Origin: Bifidobacterium saimiriisciurei
GTDB lineage: Bacteria > Actinomycetota > Actinomycetes > Actinomycetales > Bifidobacteriaceae
DNA length: 64,000 nt
Direction of reading: 5' to 3'
Assembly (NCBI RefSeq): GCF_010667655.1
Contig: NZ_WHZU01000006.1
Location: forward strand, 62,001-126,000
This document shows positions 47,165 through 56,853 of the stretch, in pieces. Position 1 is the stretch's first letter; every line of letters starts with the position of its first letter. Made by a program: the position numbers and the translations under genes. The notes under the pieces are model-generated. The model had not been told where the DNA came from. It was given only the letters and a program-made list of their open reading frames with translations, and did no database searches.

Positions 47165-48466
47165 TTACTCGATTTCGAGTTCGACGATGAGCGCGCGATG
47201 GTCGGTGCGGGGGATTTTCGCCGAATGCGCCGACTTCGCGACTATGCCGCTCGTATGCAGCACGTGGTCGATTTCAATAAGCGCCGGGAACGTGGGCCAG
47301 CTGGCCGGGAACGTGTTGTTCCAGCCGCGATGCAGCTCCAACGACGAATCGGCAAGGCCGGAGCCCTGACGCAGCGCATCGCGGAAACTGGGATGATAGA
47401 CGCTCGAATTAAGGTCGCCGAGCACCACGGCCGCGCAATGCGCCGCCGTGGAATACTGCTTCGGGATACCGTTCGCGTCGGTCGGCAGCTTGACGTTGTT
47501 CGTCGTTCCGGAGGCTGCGCCGGCGGCGTTGCACTTGTCCGCGCGGATGGCGAACCGGCCGAGGGCGCGCACGCCGTCGCTCCAGTCCTGTCCGCTGCGC
47601 GGCGGCGACTTCGGATGCACGGATGCGAACTCCACGATCTGGCTGCCGAGCCGCACTCTGGCCACGGGGGCCGCTGCGGCGCTGATGTTCACCGACTCAT
47701 CGGAGAAATCCATCGGCTCGAAACGCATGAACAATGCGTTCGAGCCGGCATTGTCGTCGGGCCGCGACTTGCCCAGCACCCGATACGGCAGCTCGTCGTC
47801 GATATGCGAGACTTCAAGACGATGGATGAGATCGTCGTTCACCTCCTGAACGGCAAGCAGATCGATACGCTCCTGCTTCACCAGATGCATGATGGTGCCG
47901 GTATCCGCACGGCCGTAACGGGTGTTGAGCGTCATCACGCGAATGGTTCGCGAGGCTTGTGACGGCGTCGATGATTGCGAGCCGGACGGCATGGACGGCG
48001 ACGTAGTCGATGCGGCGTCGGCGCCGTCATCGACGGTCGTTGCCGACGCCGACGTTGTGCTCGTCGTTACGGTCGTTGTTGCTGTCGTCGTTGCGACCGA
48101 CTGTCGGGGGATGCCGAGCATCGTCGTCACCGCGGCCGGCATCGGCATGATGTACGCCGCCTGCCACAGCAGCTGCACGACCAACAAAACGATGGCCATC
48201 ACGCACTGCGGCCACAGGCGCAGTACGGCGGCGAGCGCCAGCAGCAGCACGATCGGCACGATGAGCAGCGGGATTAGCGCGATGACCTCGGGCAGCGGAC
48301 GATGCCGGTCCGCGCTGGCCGGCAGGTATTTCAACGTCATCCATAGCGCGATGACGGCGAGCAGAATCCAAAGAATCACGATATGGCTCCTTGACGTGGA
48401 TGATCTTGACGTGGATGATGCGGACGGCTGGCGGCGACGGGATGATGATTGCTGTGACTTGGGCAT
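47165..48466 (-). CDS. membrane-anchored endonuclease/exonuclease/phosphatase family protein
   Basis: 433 residues. A Ser/Arg-rich start and three membrane helices (about 27-48, 60-84, 87-112) are followed by a Thr/Ser/Ala-rich linker (about 125-170) and an EEP catalytic domain (about 175-433: VMTLNTRYGRAD, LLAVQEVND, VVLGDLNSS, IEIDHVLHTS, TDHRALIVEL). Similar membrane EEP proteins are common in actinobacteria; the substrate (nucleic acid or lipid phosphate) is unknown. The domain probably faces outward. Confidence 0.88.
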   Translation of the reverse strand: MPKSQQSSSRRRQPSASSTSRSSTSRSHIVILWILLAVIALWMTLKYLPASADRHRPLPEVIALIPLLIVPIVLLLALAAVLRLWPQCVMAIVLLVVQLLWQAAYIMPMPAAVTTMLGIPRQSVATTTATTTVTTSTTSASATTVDDGADAASTTSPSMPSGSQSSTPSQASRTIRVMTLNTRYGRADTGTIMHLVKQERIDLLAVQEVNDDLIHRLEVSHIDDELPYRVLGKSRPDDNAGSNALFMRFEPMDFSDESVNISAAAAPVARVRLGSQIVEFASVHPKSPPRSGQDWSDGVRALGRFAIRADKCNAAGAASGTTNNVKLPTDANGIPKQYSTAAHCAAVVLGDLNSSVYHPSFRDALRQGSGLADSSLELHRGWNNTFPASWPTFPALIEIDHVLHTSGIVAKSAHSAKIPRTDHRALIVELEIE

Positions 48467-48487
48467 GATGGCGTGCTAAAGCAGACA

Positions 48488-48511
48488 GCTCCCCTCCATT
48501 GGGAGGGGAGC
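48488..48511. repeat. CTCCCCTCC-type repeat hairpin
   Basis: GCTCCCCTCC and complement around ATTG between ffh and the EEP gene. It is a short member of the repeat family also seen at 20997, 50419 and 50578. Confidence 0.55.
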
Positions 48512-48585
48512 CGAGGTGATGTCGCCGAATCCGCCGGAATTCACATCGAATTGCCGATGAATTCGGCGACGTATGCGGGGGGGGG

Positions 48586-50226
48586 TCAGCGGCCGCCGAA
48601 GAGTCCGCCGAGGCCGCCGCCGAGGTTCGGGGGAAGTTCGGGCATGCCGTTCTCACCCATCTGCAGGCCGGCGGGAAGCGCGGGGTTCTGCGGCTTCTTC
48701 TGGAACGCCGAGCCGCTGCCCTTGGAGCCCGAGGGCTTGCCGGAAAGGCGTTCGCGCAATGCCCTCTCCTCGGCCTCGCGCTTCATCGGGTTGCCGGACT
48801 TGCCGCCCTTCTTCTTGCCCTTCTTGCCCTTGCGGTTGCTCTTCGTGCCGCCGGGGCCGCCCATGCCGGGGATGCCGCGCGAGCCGTTGCTCATGCGCTT
48901 CATCATTTTCGCGGCCTGCTCGAATCGCTGCAGCAGGCCGTTCACCGCGGAGACGGTGTTGCCGGAACCGTAGGCGATGCGGGCGCGACGCGAGCCGTCG
49001 ATGATCTTCGGGTTGCGACGCTCCTCGGGGGTCATCGACTGGATGATGGCCTCGGTGCGGTCGACCTCCTTCTCGTCGAACATCTCGAGTTCCTTGCGAT
49101 GCGCCGCCATGCCCGGGATCATGCCGAGCAGGTTCTTCATCGGACCGAGCTTGCGCACCTGCTGCAGCTGGTCGAGGAAGTCGTCCAGACCGAAGCTGCC
49201 GTCGGAGATCTTCGTGGCGGCCTTGCGGGCCTCCTCCTCGTCGAACTCCTTCTGCGCCTGCTCGATGAGGGTGAGGATGTCGCCCATGTCGAGGATGCGG
49301 GAGGCCATGCGGTCGGGGTGGAACACCTCGAAGTCCTTGAGGCCCTCGCCGTTCGAGGCGAACAGGATCGGCTTGCCGGTCACGCTCGCCACGGACAGTG
49401 CGGCACCGCCTCGGGCGTCGCCATCAAGCTTGGAGAGCACCACGCCGGTGAAGTCCACGCCCTCGTCGAACGCCTTCGCGGTCTTCACCGCGTCCTGACC
49501 GATCATCGCGTCAATGACGAACAGGATCTCGTTCGGCTGCACGGCGTCGCGGATGTCGCGCGCCTGCTTCATCAGCACGTCGTCCACGCCAAGGCGGCCG
49601 GCGGTATCGATGATCACCGTGTCGTACAGCTTCTCCTTGGCCAGCGTGATGGAATCGCGGGCCACCTTCACCGGGTCGCCGGTAGTCTGGTCGGGGGAGG
49701 CCACATCGTCGCCGTCGGCCTGCACGCCCGGTTCGGGGGCGTACACGGGGACGCCGGCGCGCTCGCCCACCACCTGCAGCTGGGTGACGGCGTTCGGGCG
49801 CTGAAGATCGGCGGCCACGAGCAGCGGCGTGTGGCCGGCGTCCTTGAGCCAGTAGCCGAGCTTGCCGGCCAGCGTGGTCTTACCGGCACCCTGCAGACCG
49901 GCGAGCATGATGATCGTCGGCGGGTTCTTCGCGAAGTTCAGCGGACGATCGACGCCGGCGCCGAGGATGTTCGTCAGCTCGTCGTTGACGATGGACACCA
50001 CCTGCTGCGCCGGGTTCAGCGCCTGGGAGACCTCGGCGCCCAGCGCGCGCTCGCGCACCTTGGCGGTGAAGGAACGCACCACGTCGAGCGCCACATCGGC
50101 GTCGAGCAGTGCACGGCGGATTTCGCGGATCGTGCCGTCGATATCCGCTTCGGAAAGCTTGCCCTTCGAGCGCAGGTTCTTGAACGCGCCCGAAAGTCGG
50201 TCAGTCAAAGAAGTAAAAGCAGCCAT
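48586..50226 (-). CDS. ffh: signal recognition particle protein Ffh
   Basis: 546 residues; the GTPase that targets nascent membrane and secreted proteins with 4.5S-like RNA. The N domain comes first, then the G domain with GLQGAGKTTLAGKLG, DTAGRLGVDD and SKLDGDARGGAAL. The M domain is Met/Gly-rich (MKNLLGMIPGM). The tail is a Gly/Lys-rich extension. An insertion near residues 150-165 (GVQADGDDVASPDQTTGD) is somewhat longer than usual. ATG 50226 gives the standard N-terminus; the longer frame to 50340 is not supported. Confidence 0.96.
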   Translation of the reverse strand: MAAFTSLTDRLSGAFKNLRSKGKLSEADIDGTIREIRRALLDADVALDVVRSFTAKVRERALGAEVSQALNPAQQVVSIVNDELTNILGAGVDRPLNFAKNPPTIIMLAGLQGAGKTTLAGKLGYWLKDAGHTPLLVAADLQRPNAVTQLQVVGERAGVPVYAPEPGVQADGDDVASPDQTTGDPVKVARDSITLAKEKLYDTVIIDTAGRLGVDDVLMKQARDIRDAVQPNEILFVIDAMIGQDAVKTAKAFDEGVDFTGVVLSKLDGDARGGAALSVASVTGKPILFASNGEGLKDFEVFHPDRMASRILDMGDILTLIEQAQKEFDEEEARKAATKISDGSFGLDDFLDQLQQVRKLGPMKNLLGMIPGMAAHRKELEMFDEKEVDRTEAIIQSMTPEERRNPKIIDGSRRARIAYGSGNTVSAVNGLLQRFEQAAKMMKRMSNGSRGIPGMGGPGGTKSNRKGKKGKKKGGKSGNPMKREAEERALRERLSGKPSGSKGSGSAFQKKPQNPALPAGLQMGENGMPELPPNLGGGLGGLFGGR

Positions 50227-50418
50227 AATGACCCCAAGTCTACCGATGCGGCGGGAAAAGCGGTATAGGGAGGGGACGACCAGATTGCAGGCTGCGATGA
50301 TCGCGGCGATAGCGCGGTCTCGCGGGGCCGCCGTGGCCACAAGGAATGTGAAGGACTTCGAAGGAACCGGCGTAGACGTGGTGAATCCGTGGGGGAGTAC
50401 GGCTGAATAGACGGTCGA

Positions 50419-50617
50419 CTCCCCTCAGTCGGCTGTGCCGACAGCTCCCCTCAATCCTGAGGGGAGCCGAAACGATGGATGACGTTCATTGCCTATGGCC
50501 CTCTCTGCGAGAGGGGCTGTGGCGGATATGGTGAACTCGTGGAAGGTGCGGCTGAGTAAGTGTTTGGCTCCCCTCAAGGTTGAGGGGAGCTGGCCGCCGG
50601 AGGCGGACTGAGGGGAG
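50419..50617. repeat. pair of inverted CTCCCCTCA-type repeats
   Basis: One element at 50419-50467 (CTCCCCTCAGTCGGC ... CTGAGGGGAGC) and an opposite-facing one at 50578-50617, with a CCCTCTC/GAGAGGG hairpin between them near 50503. The 444-bp ffh to ABC-F gap holds no supported gene besides these repeats. Confidence 0.7.
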
Positions 50618-50671
50618 TTGAATACTGGTTGGGCTGGGACGTGTGGCTCCCAGACCCAACCAGTATTCAAC
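50617..50671 (-). terminator. long hairpin at the end of the ABC-F gene
   Basis: 17-bp perfect stem GTTGAATACTGGTTGGG plus a further 6 bp (CTGGGA/TCCCAG) after a bulged base. It begins at the last base of the ABC-F stop. No T-run follows. Confidence 0.6.
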
Positions 50672-52821
50672 TACTCGACCTGTTCGCTGAGCTCCATCCA
50701 CTCGGTTTCGAGGTCGTCGCTTTCCGAGGAGATGGCCTGCATCTGCTCGTTGAGCTTGTTCAGGCCCTCGAAGTCCGTGGGGTCGTGGGCCGCCATCTGC
50801 TCCTCGAGCTTGCCCTTCTGCTCTTCGAGCTTGGCAAGCTTGCGTTCGATGGCCGAGATGCGCCGCGTGACCTGATGGTATTCCTTGCCCGACAGCTTCG
50901 GCTTGGCGTCGGCCGAATCGTCGACGGCAGCGTCCGCGCCGTTGCCGTCTGAAGCCGTGCCGTTGCCTCCCTTGCCGTTGCCGCTCTTGCCTGAGGTGCC
51001 ATCCGTGCCGAAGACGGCCTCCACGCCCTCCTTCTGCATGCGTTCGACCATATCGAGATAGTCCTGCACGCCGCCGGGCAGATGCCGCACCTTGCCGTTG
51101 AGCAGCGCGAACTGCTGGTCGGTCACACGCTCGAGCAGGTACCGGTCGTGGGAGACCACGATCAGCGTGCCCGGCCAGGTGTCGAGCAGGTCCTCCATCA
51201 CGGCGAGCATATCGGTGTCGAGGTCGTTGCCGGGCTCGTCCATGATGAGCACGTTCGGCTCGTCCAGCAGGATCAGCAGCAGCTGCATACGGCGCTTCTG
51301 ACCGCCGGAAAGGTCTCGGATCGGCGTCATCAGCTGGGCGGAGGAGAAGCCAAGGCGCTCCATCAGCTGACCGGGCGTCACCTCCTTGCCGTCCACGATG
51401 TAGCTCGGCTTGTAGCGGCTCAGCACTTCCTTGATCTTGTACTTGCCCAGCTTCTCCAACTCGTCAAGCCTTTGCGAAAGCACCGCGAACTTCACGGTCT
51501 TGCCGATGTTCACATGGCCTACGGTCGGGGTGATCGAGCCGTCGATGAGCTTGAGCAGCGTGGACTTGCCGGCGCCGTTCGCGCCGACGATGCCGATGCG
51601 GTCGCCCGGGCCGATAAGCCACGTCACATCGTCGAGGATCTTACGGCCCGAAACGGTCACGCGCTGCGCGGCCGACGTGACCTCCGGCTTCACCTTCACC
51701 TCGGCCACGCCCTGCTTGCGCGCCAGGGCCTCGGCCTCGGTGCGCGCCTTCTCCGCGGCGGCGATGGCCTCGGGGATGCCGGCGTCCACCAGACGCGAAT
51801 CGGCGAGCGTGTCGACTGCCACCTCGACCGAACCATGCGGCTGCGGCTCCGCATACATGGCGGTCACGAAGTCCTCGGTCGTCTCGGCGCCATCGGTTTG
51901 GGCTGCGTCGGCGTTCGACGTGGGCTTGGCGAAGATCTGGGTGACGTCGACGAGGTCGACCACCTGCTTGCCCAGACGCGACGTCGCCATCTGCTTCAAT
52001 TCGAGCGTATTGCGCACCGGGGGCACGTCGGCAATCAGCTCGCGCGCGGCCTTCACGTGGAACTTCTGCTTCGTCGAACGCGCACGCGCGCCACGGGTCA
52101 GCCACGCCAGCTCCTTGCGGGCCAGGTTGCGGCGCTTCGTCTCGCGCACATCCGCCTGACGGTCGCGTTCCACACGTTGCAGCATGTACGCCGAATAGCC
52201 GCCCTCGAACGGGTCGATCACACCGTCGTGCACCTCCCACATCGACTCGCACACCTCGTCGAGGAACCAACGGTCGTGCGTCACCAGCAGCAGGGCGCCC
52301 TGCCCCTTGGCCCAGCGGTTCTTCAGATGTTCGGCCAGCCAATGGATCGTGACCACGTCCAGATGGTTCGTCGGCTCGTCAAGCGCGAGGATGTCCCAAT
52401 CCTTCAGCAGCAGACGGGCGAGGTCGGCGCGGCGGCGCTGGCCGCCGGAGAGTGATCCGACGCGTGCGTTCAGGTCGATGCCGCCCAGCAGCGCCTCCAC
52501 GATCTCGCGCGATTTCGTCTCCGCGGCCCACTCGTAGTCCTCGCGGCCCTCAAGTGCGGCCTCGCGCACGGTGGCGTCGTCGTCAAGCGGGTCGCGCTGG
52601 TCGAGCATGCCGAACGTCAGTCCGCCGCGAATGGTCACGCGGCCCGAATCCGGCTCCATCGTGCCGTTGAACAGGTGCAGCAGCGTGGATTTTCCATCGC
52701 CGTTCCTGCCGACGATGCCAATGCGGTCGCCTTCGAAGACGCCCTGCGTCACATCGGTGAAAATGGTCTTCGTGGCGAAAGCGAGCGAAACGTGTTCAAG
52801 TCCCAGGTCATAAATCGGCAT
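50671..52821 (-). CDS. ABC-F family ATPase (Uup-like)
   Basis: 716 residues with two ATPase domains and no membrane part. The first has GRNGDGKST, LSGGQRRRADLARLL and DEPTNHLD. A linker (about 220-390) carries a 60-residue acidic insertion. The second has GANGAGKST, LSGGQKRRMQLLL and DEPGNDLD, where Gly replaces the usual Thr. A C-terminal coiled coil (about 645-716) follows, as in Uup. ABC-F proteins act on ribosomes or tolerate structured DNA. The start at 52821 (MPIYDLGLEH) matches the family; no clear ribosome site is present. Confidence 0.9.
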   Translation of the reverse strand: MPIYDLGLEHVSLAFATKTIFTDVTQGVFEGDRIGIVGRNGDGKSTLLHLFNGTMEPDSGRVTIRGGLTFGMLDQRDPLDDDATVREAALEGREDYEWAAETKSREIVEALLGGIDLNARVGSLSGGQRRRADLARLLLKDWDILALDEPTNHLDVVTIHWLAEHLKNRWAKGQGALLLVTHDRWFLDEVCESMWEVHDGVIDPFEGGYSAYMLQRVERDRQADVRETKRRNLARKELAWLTRGARARSTKQKFHVKAARELIADVPPVRNTLELKQMATSRLGKQVVDLVDVTQIFAKPTSNADAAQTDGAETTEDFVTAMYAEPQPHGSVEVAVDTLADSRLVDAGIPEAIAAAEKARTEAEALARKQGVAEVKVKPEVTSAAQRVTVSGRKILDDVTWLIGPGDRIGIVGANGAGKSTLLKLIDGSITPTVGHVNIGKTVKFAVLSQRLDELEKLGKYKIKEVLSRYKPSYIVDGKEVTPGQLMERLGFSSAQLMTPIRDLSGGQKRRMQLLLILLDEPNVLIMDEPGNDLDTDMLAVMEDLLDTWPGTLIVVSHDRYLLERVTDQQFALLNGKVRHLPGGVQDYLDMVERMQKEGVEAVFGTDGTSGKSGNGKGGNGTASDGNGADAAVDDSADAKPKLSGKEYHQVTRRISAIERKLAKLEEQKGKLEEQMAAHDPTDFEGLNKLNEQMQAISSESDDLETEWMELSEQVE

Positions 52822-52946
52822 AAGCGCCAATCTACCGCCAAGCGACGTCAAACCCTCCATTGACGGATTTGTGGGTCTAATACATACGCGAGGAAGGCGA
52901 AAACCCGCTCCTCGTGAACGTTTTGATCCACTTTTCGGTTTGCGTC

Positions 52947-53074
52947 CGAAGACTCGGGACTCGCCCCCGAGGGCTCATGGCCCGCGTTCGGAGACTTATG
53001 GCCGCTTCCGAAGACCCATAGTCCACTCCCGCAAGGCTCATGGCCCGCGTCCGAAGGCTCATGGCCAATCGGGG
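52947..53074. repeat. six 21-bp tandem repeats
   Basis: Degenerate CGAAGGCTCATGGCCCGCGTC units starting at 52947, 52968, 52989, 53009, 53030 and 53052 (spacing 20-22). They lie 175-300 bases upstream of the second exopolysaccharide operon. The 427-bp gap from 52822 to 53248 otherwise shows no gene; the operon promoter should lie after the repeats. Confidence 0.75.
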
Positions 53075-53248
53075 TATAGGGTGCATACCTTGGTAACAAT
53101 GCGGAAAAATGTGGAGGGGTTGTCGGTGTTTCTCCTGTAGTCATATAAAACGTTTATTTGTAGGTGTCGTACCGTATAGTTAACGGATGTTACATACCCC
53201 CGATTGAGAAGAACCCTAGGGCGAACCGACGTTGAGGAAGGGTGGCGT

Positions 53249-54814
53249 TTGAAGAGGAATCATCATTGGTGGAGTCAAAAGGATTCCACGACCGTCACCG
53301 ATATCGAAGCCGGCAATGATAACGATGTCATGGCGACCGGCGCCCATCAGCTCTCCCAGGTGCTGTACTGGCGGTTCTTCGTCAACCTGATCCTCATGGT
53401 CGTGGACGGTTCCATGCTCGTGTTCGCGAATCTCATCATGTTCACGCGCGAACCGTTCTCCTACATCCCCGACGACGACGGCATGGCCAGCGAACTGCTC
53501 ACCGGCGTGCTCCTGCTGCTGTTCGCCCTTATCTACGTGGCCTGCCTGTACGCCGCCGGCATCTATCATCGCCACGTCATGGGCGACGGCTATCAGGTCA
53601 ACTACAAGATCGTGGAAGGCGTCGTCAAGACGTTCGTCATCCAGGCCGCGGTCAACTACATCTTCGGACTGCCACTGCCGCTGCACGTCATGATCGCCAC
53701 CGCCGCGATGACGCTGGCATTCACCGTCATCGCGCGATTCGTCGCACGGCGCATCATCGCCCGTCGTCGCGGCGACGGCCGATTCGCCTACGCGACCATC
53801 ATCATCGGATCCCCCGCCTGCATCGCGCGAACGCTCGGCCGTCTGCGCCGCCGCACGCAGATGAACTATCGTCCCGTCGCCGTATGCCCCGTCGGCATCG
53901 ACCCGCGGACGAAGTCCGTCGTGTCGGTGCCGCTTCCGGCCGACGTCGACATCGACGACAAGCTGACCGTACTGCCGTACGACGCGCGTCTCGGCGCCAC
54001 GGCCATCGGCATGAACGTGCAGACGCTGCTGATCTGCGATGTGATCCGCCGCGATTCCGTCGAATTCAACGTGCTCTCGCTGGCCGTGGAATCATTGGGA
54101 TTGGAGATCGCGCTCAGCGCCGGCGCCGCCGACATGGGCGCGCACCGACTCTACCTGCGCAACATCCAGGGCATGCCGGTGCTGACGCTGCGACTGCCGC
54201 AGTACGGCTTCGGCACGCGCATGATCAAACGCGGCCTCGACCTCATGCTCGCCGTGCTGGCCATCATCGCATCCTCGCCCATCATGATCGCCACGGCCAT
54301 CGCCATCAAAATCGACGACGGCGGACCCGTGTTCTACGGGCAGAAACGCATCGGCCTGCGAGGACGGCCGTTCCATATGATCAAATTCCGGTCGATGGTC
54401 ACGAACGCCGACGAACTCAAGGCGAAACTCGCCGAGGAGACCGGCCAGACCGACCGCTTCATCTTCAAGATGAAGCGCGACCCGCGCATCACCCGCGTCG
54501 GCGCGTTCATCCGCAAATGGAGCATCGACGAACTGCCGCAGTTCTTCAACGTGCTGCGCGGCGACATGAGCGTCGTCGGTCCGCGCCCTCCGCTGCCCGA
54601 GGAGCACGCCCGATACAACCGCCTGTACGCCACGCGCATGTACGTTAAGCCCGGCATCACCGGCCCGTGGCAGGTGTCCGGCCGCAGCAACCTGACCGCC
54701 GAGGAATCCGAACAGCTCGACGTCTCCTACGTGCAGGACTGGTCCATCACCGGCGACCTCACCATACTGTTCAAGACCGTGGGCGTCGTCATCACGCATA
54801 AGGGTGCCTACTGA
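53249..54814 (+). CDS. exopolysaccharide priming enzyme (polyprenyl-phosphate sugar-1-phosphate transferase)
   Basis: 521 residues of the WbaP/CpsE type. Four membrane helices (about residues 40-185) and a CoA-binding-like middle lead to a fifth helix and the C-terminal bacterial sugar transferase domain (RMIKRGLDLMLAVLAIIASSPIMIATAIAIKIDDGGPVFYGQKRIGLRGRPFHMIKFRSM; VGPRPPLPEE; KPGITGPWQVSGRS). It starts glycan synthesis by placing a sugar phosphate on the lipid carrier. TTG 53249 is seven bases after GAGGAAGG; the frame's earlier TTG (53204) lacks a site. First gene of the second operon. Confidence 0.93.
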   Translation: MKRNHHWWSQKDSTTVTDIEAGNDNDVMATGAHQLSQVLYWRFFVNLILMVVDGSMLVFANLIMFTREPFSYIPDDDGMASELLTGVLLLLFALIYVACLYAAGIYHRHVMGDGYQVNYKIVEGVVKTFVIQAAVNYIFGLPLPLHVMIATAAMTLAFTVIARFVARRIIARRRGDGRFAYATIIIGSPACIARTLGRLRRRTQMNYRPVAVCPVGIDPRTKSVVSVPLPADVDIDDKLTVLPYDARLGATAIGMNVQTLLICDVIRRDSVEFNVLSLAVESLGLEIALSAGAADMGAHRLYLRNIQGMPVLTLRLPQYGFGTRMIKRGLDLMLAVLAIIASSPIMIATAIAIKIDDGGPVFYGQKRIGLRGRPFHMIKFRSMVTNADELKAKLAEETGQTDRFIFKMKRDPRITRVGAFIRKWSIDELPQFFNVLRGDMSVVGPRPPLPEEHARYNRLYATRMYVKPGITGPWQVSGRSNLTAEESEQLDVSYVQDWSITGDLTILFKTVGVVITHKGAY

Positions 54815-56853
54815 TGAAGCCGGACGATATGAGGAACGAATCGAACGGCGTCGCCGACGATATGACGGCGCACGACGACGAACGGACGGCCCTCGGCACG
54901 TCCGACGACGTCGTGCAGCCGAACCTCGACGGATTCTCCAAGGACGCGCTCGCCGACGTCACGCAGGGTGCGCGGCCGCGCCGCCGTCGTATGAGCGCCG
55001 AACATGTGGCGCGTATCCGACGTCGCAAGCGCATACGCCGAGTACTGCTCGTGATGTTGCTGATTATGGCGGCGATCGGCGCATTCGGCGCCTATATGGG
55101 ATATTCCGCGCTGCAGGTCAAGCGCGCCGTGGCCGAGGCCTCGCAGGGAGCCGCCGCCATTCCGGCCGCCATCCGCAGCGGCGACGTGGGCGCGGCGCAG
55201 TCGGGCATGACGCGACTGTCGAACGGCGTCGACAAGGCCTACGCACAGACCAGCGGCCTCGGCTGGCGGATGCTCGGCGCATTGCCGGTGATCGGCGACG
55301 ACGTGACCGCCGTGCGCGACACCGTGAGCATCATGCACGACGTATCCGTGAACGCATTGCCGCAGCTTAGCCGCGCGGCCGGCAACCTGTCGGTGAAATC
55401 CGTGAGCGTGAACGACGGCACGGTCTCGATGCCCGGCCTCGCCGAATCGGCCGACGACCTCGACCAGGCCAACGGTGTGATCGGCGACGCCGAAATCAAT
55501 CTCGGCCGCGTGCCGACGCCGCATATCGCGCAGATTGCCGACGCCTTGGACAACGCACGCGGCAAATTCGCCGAACTGGCCGACCAGGTGGACGTCTACG
55601 CGCGCATCGCCAACGTGGCGCCCTCCATGCTCGACCTCGACGATTCCGGCGCACGCACGTATCTGGTGATCGCGCAGAACAACGCGGAGGTCCGCCCCAC
55701 CGGCGGCCTGCCCGGCTCGTGGGGCACGCTGACCGTGGACGGCGGCCGATTCACGCTTTCCGACTTCGTCTCGGAAAGCACGCTGCCGCAGCTGGACTCG
55801 CCCGTATTGGACGCGCAGGACGACGAGATTGCCCTGTTTGGCGAGAACCTGCTCACCAAGCCGCACGACGTGAACTTCACGCCCGACTATCCGCGAGCGG
55901 CGGCCATCGCCAAGGCCATGTGGGAGAAAAGCCGCAACCAGACCATCAGCGGCGTCATCATGATCGACCCGTGCCTGCTGCAGAGTCTGCTTGCCGTGAC
56001 CGGCGGCGTGACCATCGACGATGCGGCGGCGTCGGACGGCTCCGGCGCGGTGACGCTGAACGGCTCCAACACCGCGCAGTACCTGCTGCACGACAGCTAC
56101 CTCGAGAACCGCACGCCCGACGAACAGGACGCCGTGTTCTCCGCCGTGGCCAGGCAGTCGTTCGACCATATTCTCCACGCCGCCAACGGAGGCAATTCCG
56201 CGGCATTGCTCAACGCCGTCATGACGTCGACCAGGCAGGGACATCTCAAGGTCTGGTCCGTACGCGCCGCCGAACAGGAGCGCCTGCACGACACGGCCAT
56301 CGCCGGCGAGCTCGAGACCAAGCCGGTCGAACCCAACACCGGTGTGTATTTCTCCGACGGCACGCAGGGCAAGATGAGCTGGTATCTCGACCGTTCGGTG
56401 ACCAGCCGCAGGACCCGCACCTTGGAATCCGGCGCGCAGCAGTACGCGGTGGATGTGAAGCTCACCAACACCGTGAACGCGGCCGACGTGGCCGGACTGC
56501 CGGACTACGTGACCGGCAAGGGCATGTCGGAGGGATACGACGTGAATCCCGGCGAGATAGAGACCGTCGTATACGTGTACGCGCCGGCCGGAGGAAGACT
56601 CGTCGACTGGACGATCTCCGGCGGAACGGGCGGCTCAGGTTCGGGAGGTTCGGACTCGGGAGGTTCGGGCAGCGGCGGCAAGGGCTTCGACACCATCACC
56701 ACCCACAACGGGCTGACCGTCGGCGTGAAGAAGATCACGCTCAAACCCGGCGAGACGGCAACGCTTTCGGTGACCGTGCAGACCTCGGAACGGGCCGCCG
56801 GCACCACCATGACCATTCATCAGACTCCCCTGATTAAGGAGAACGACCAGTGA
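54814..56853 (+). CDS. DUF4012 domain protein
   Basis: 679 residues. An acidic cytoplasmic start (about 1-50) and an Arg-rich stretch precede one membrane helix (about 77-97). A large external domain of the DUF4012 type follows (ARTYLVIAQNNAEVRPTGGLPGSWGTLTVDGGRFTL; PDYPRAAAIAKAMWEKS; VTLNGSNTAQYLLHDSYL). A Gly/Ser linker (about 608-630) precedes a short C-terminal beta segment. Function unknown; DUF4012 genes are frequent in actinobacterial polysaccharide operons. It overlaps the priming enzyme stop (TGATG). Confidence 0.9.
   Translation: MKPDDMRNESNGVADDMTAHDDERTALGTSDDVVQPNLDGFSKDALADVTQGARPRRRRMSAEHVARIRRRKRIRRVLLVMLLIMAAIGAFGAYMGYSALQVKRAVAEASQGAAAIPAAIRSGDVGAAQSGMTRLSNGVDKAYAQTSGLGWRMLGALPVIGDDVTAVRDTVSIMHDVSVNALPQLSRAAGNLSVKSVSVNDGTVSMPGLAESADDLDQANGVIGDAEINLGRVPTPHIAQIADALDNARGKFAELADQVDVYARIANVAPSMLDLDDSGARTYLVIAQNNAEVRPTGGLPGSWGTLTVDGGRFTLSDFVSESTLPQLDSPVLDAQDDEIALFGENLLTKPHDVNFTPDYPRAAAIAKAMWEKSRNQTISGVIMIDPCLLQSLLAVTGGVTIDDAAASDGSGAVTLNGSNTAQYLLHDSYLENRTPDEQDAVFSAVARQSFDHILHAANGGNSAALLNAVMTSTRQGHLKVWSVRAAEQERLHDTAIAGELETKPVEPNTGVYFSDGTQGKMSWYLDRSVTSRRTRTLESGAQQYAVDVKLTNTVNAADVAGLPDYVTGKGMSEGYDVNPGEIETVVYVYAPAGGRLVDWTISGGTGGSGSGGSDSGGSGSGGKGFDTITTHNGLTVGVKKITLKPGETATLSVTVQTSERAAGTTMTIHQTPLIKENDQ

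Noticed and set aside
52871-53144. Frames with HEPSDAGHEP-like repeats before the second operon
   Set aside because: They are translations of the 21-bp DNA repeats, appear on both strands and have no supported start.
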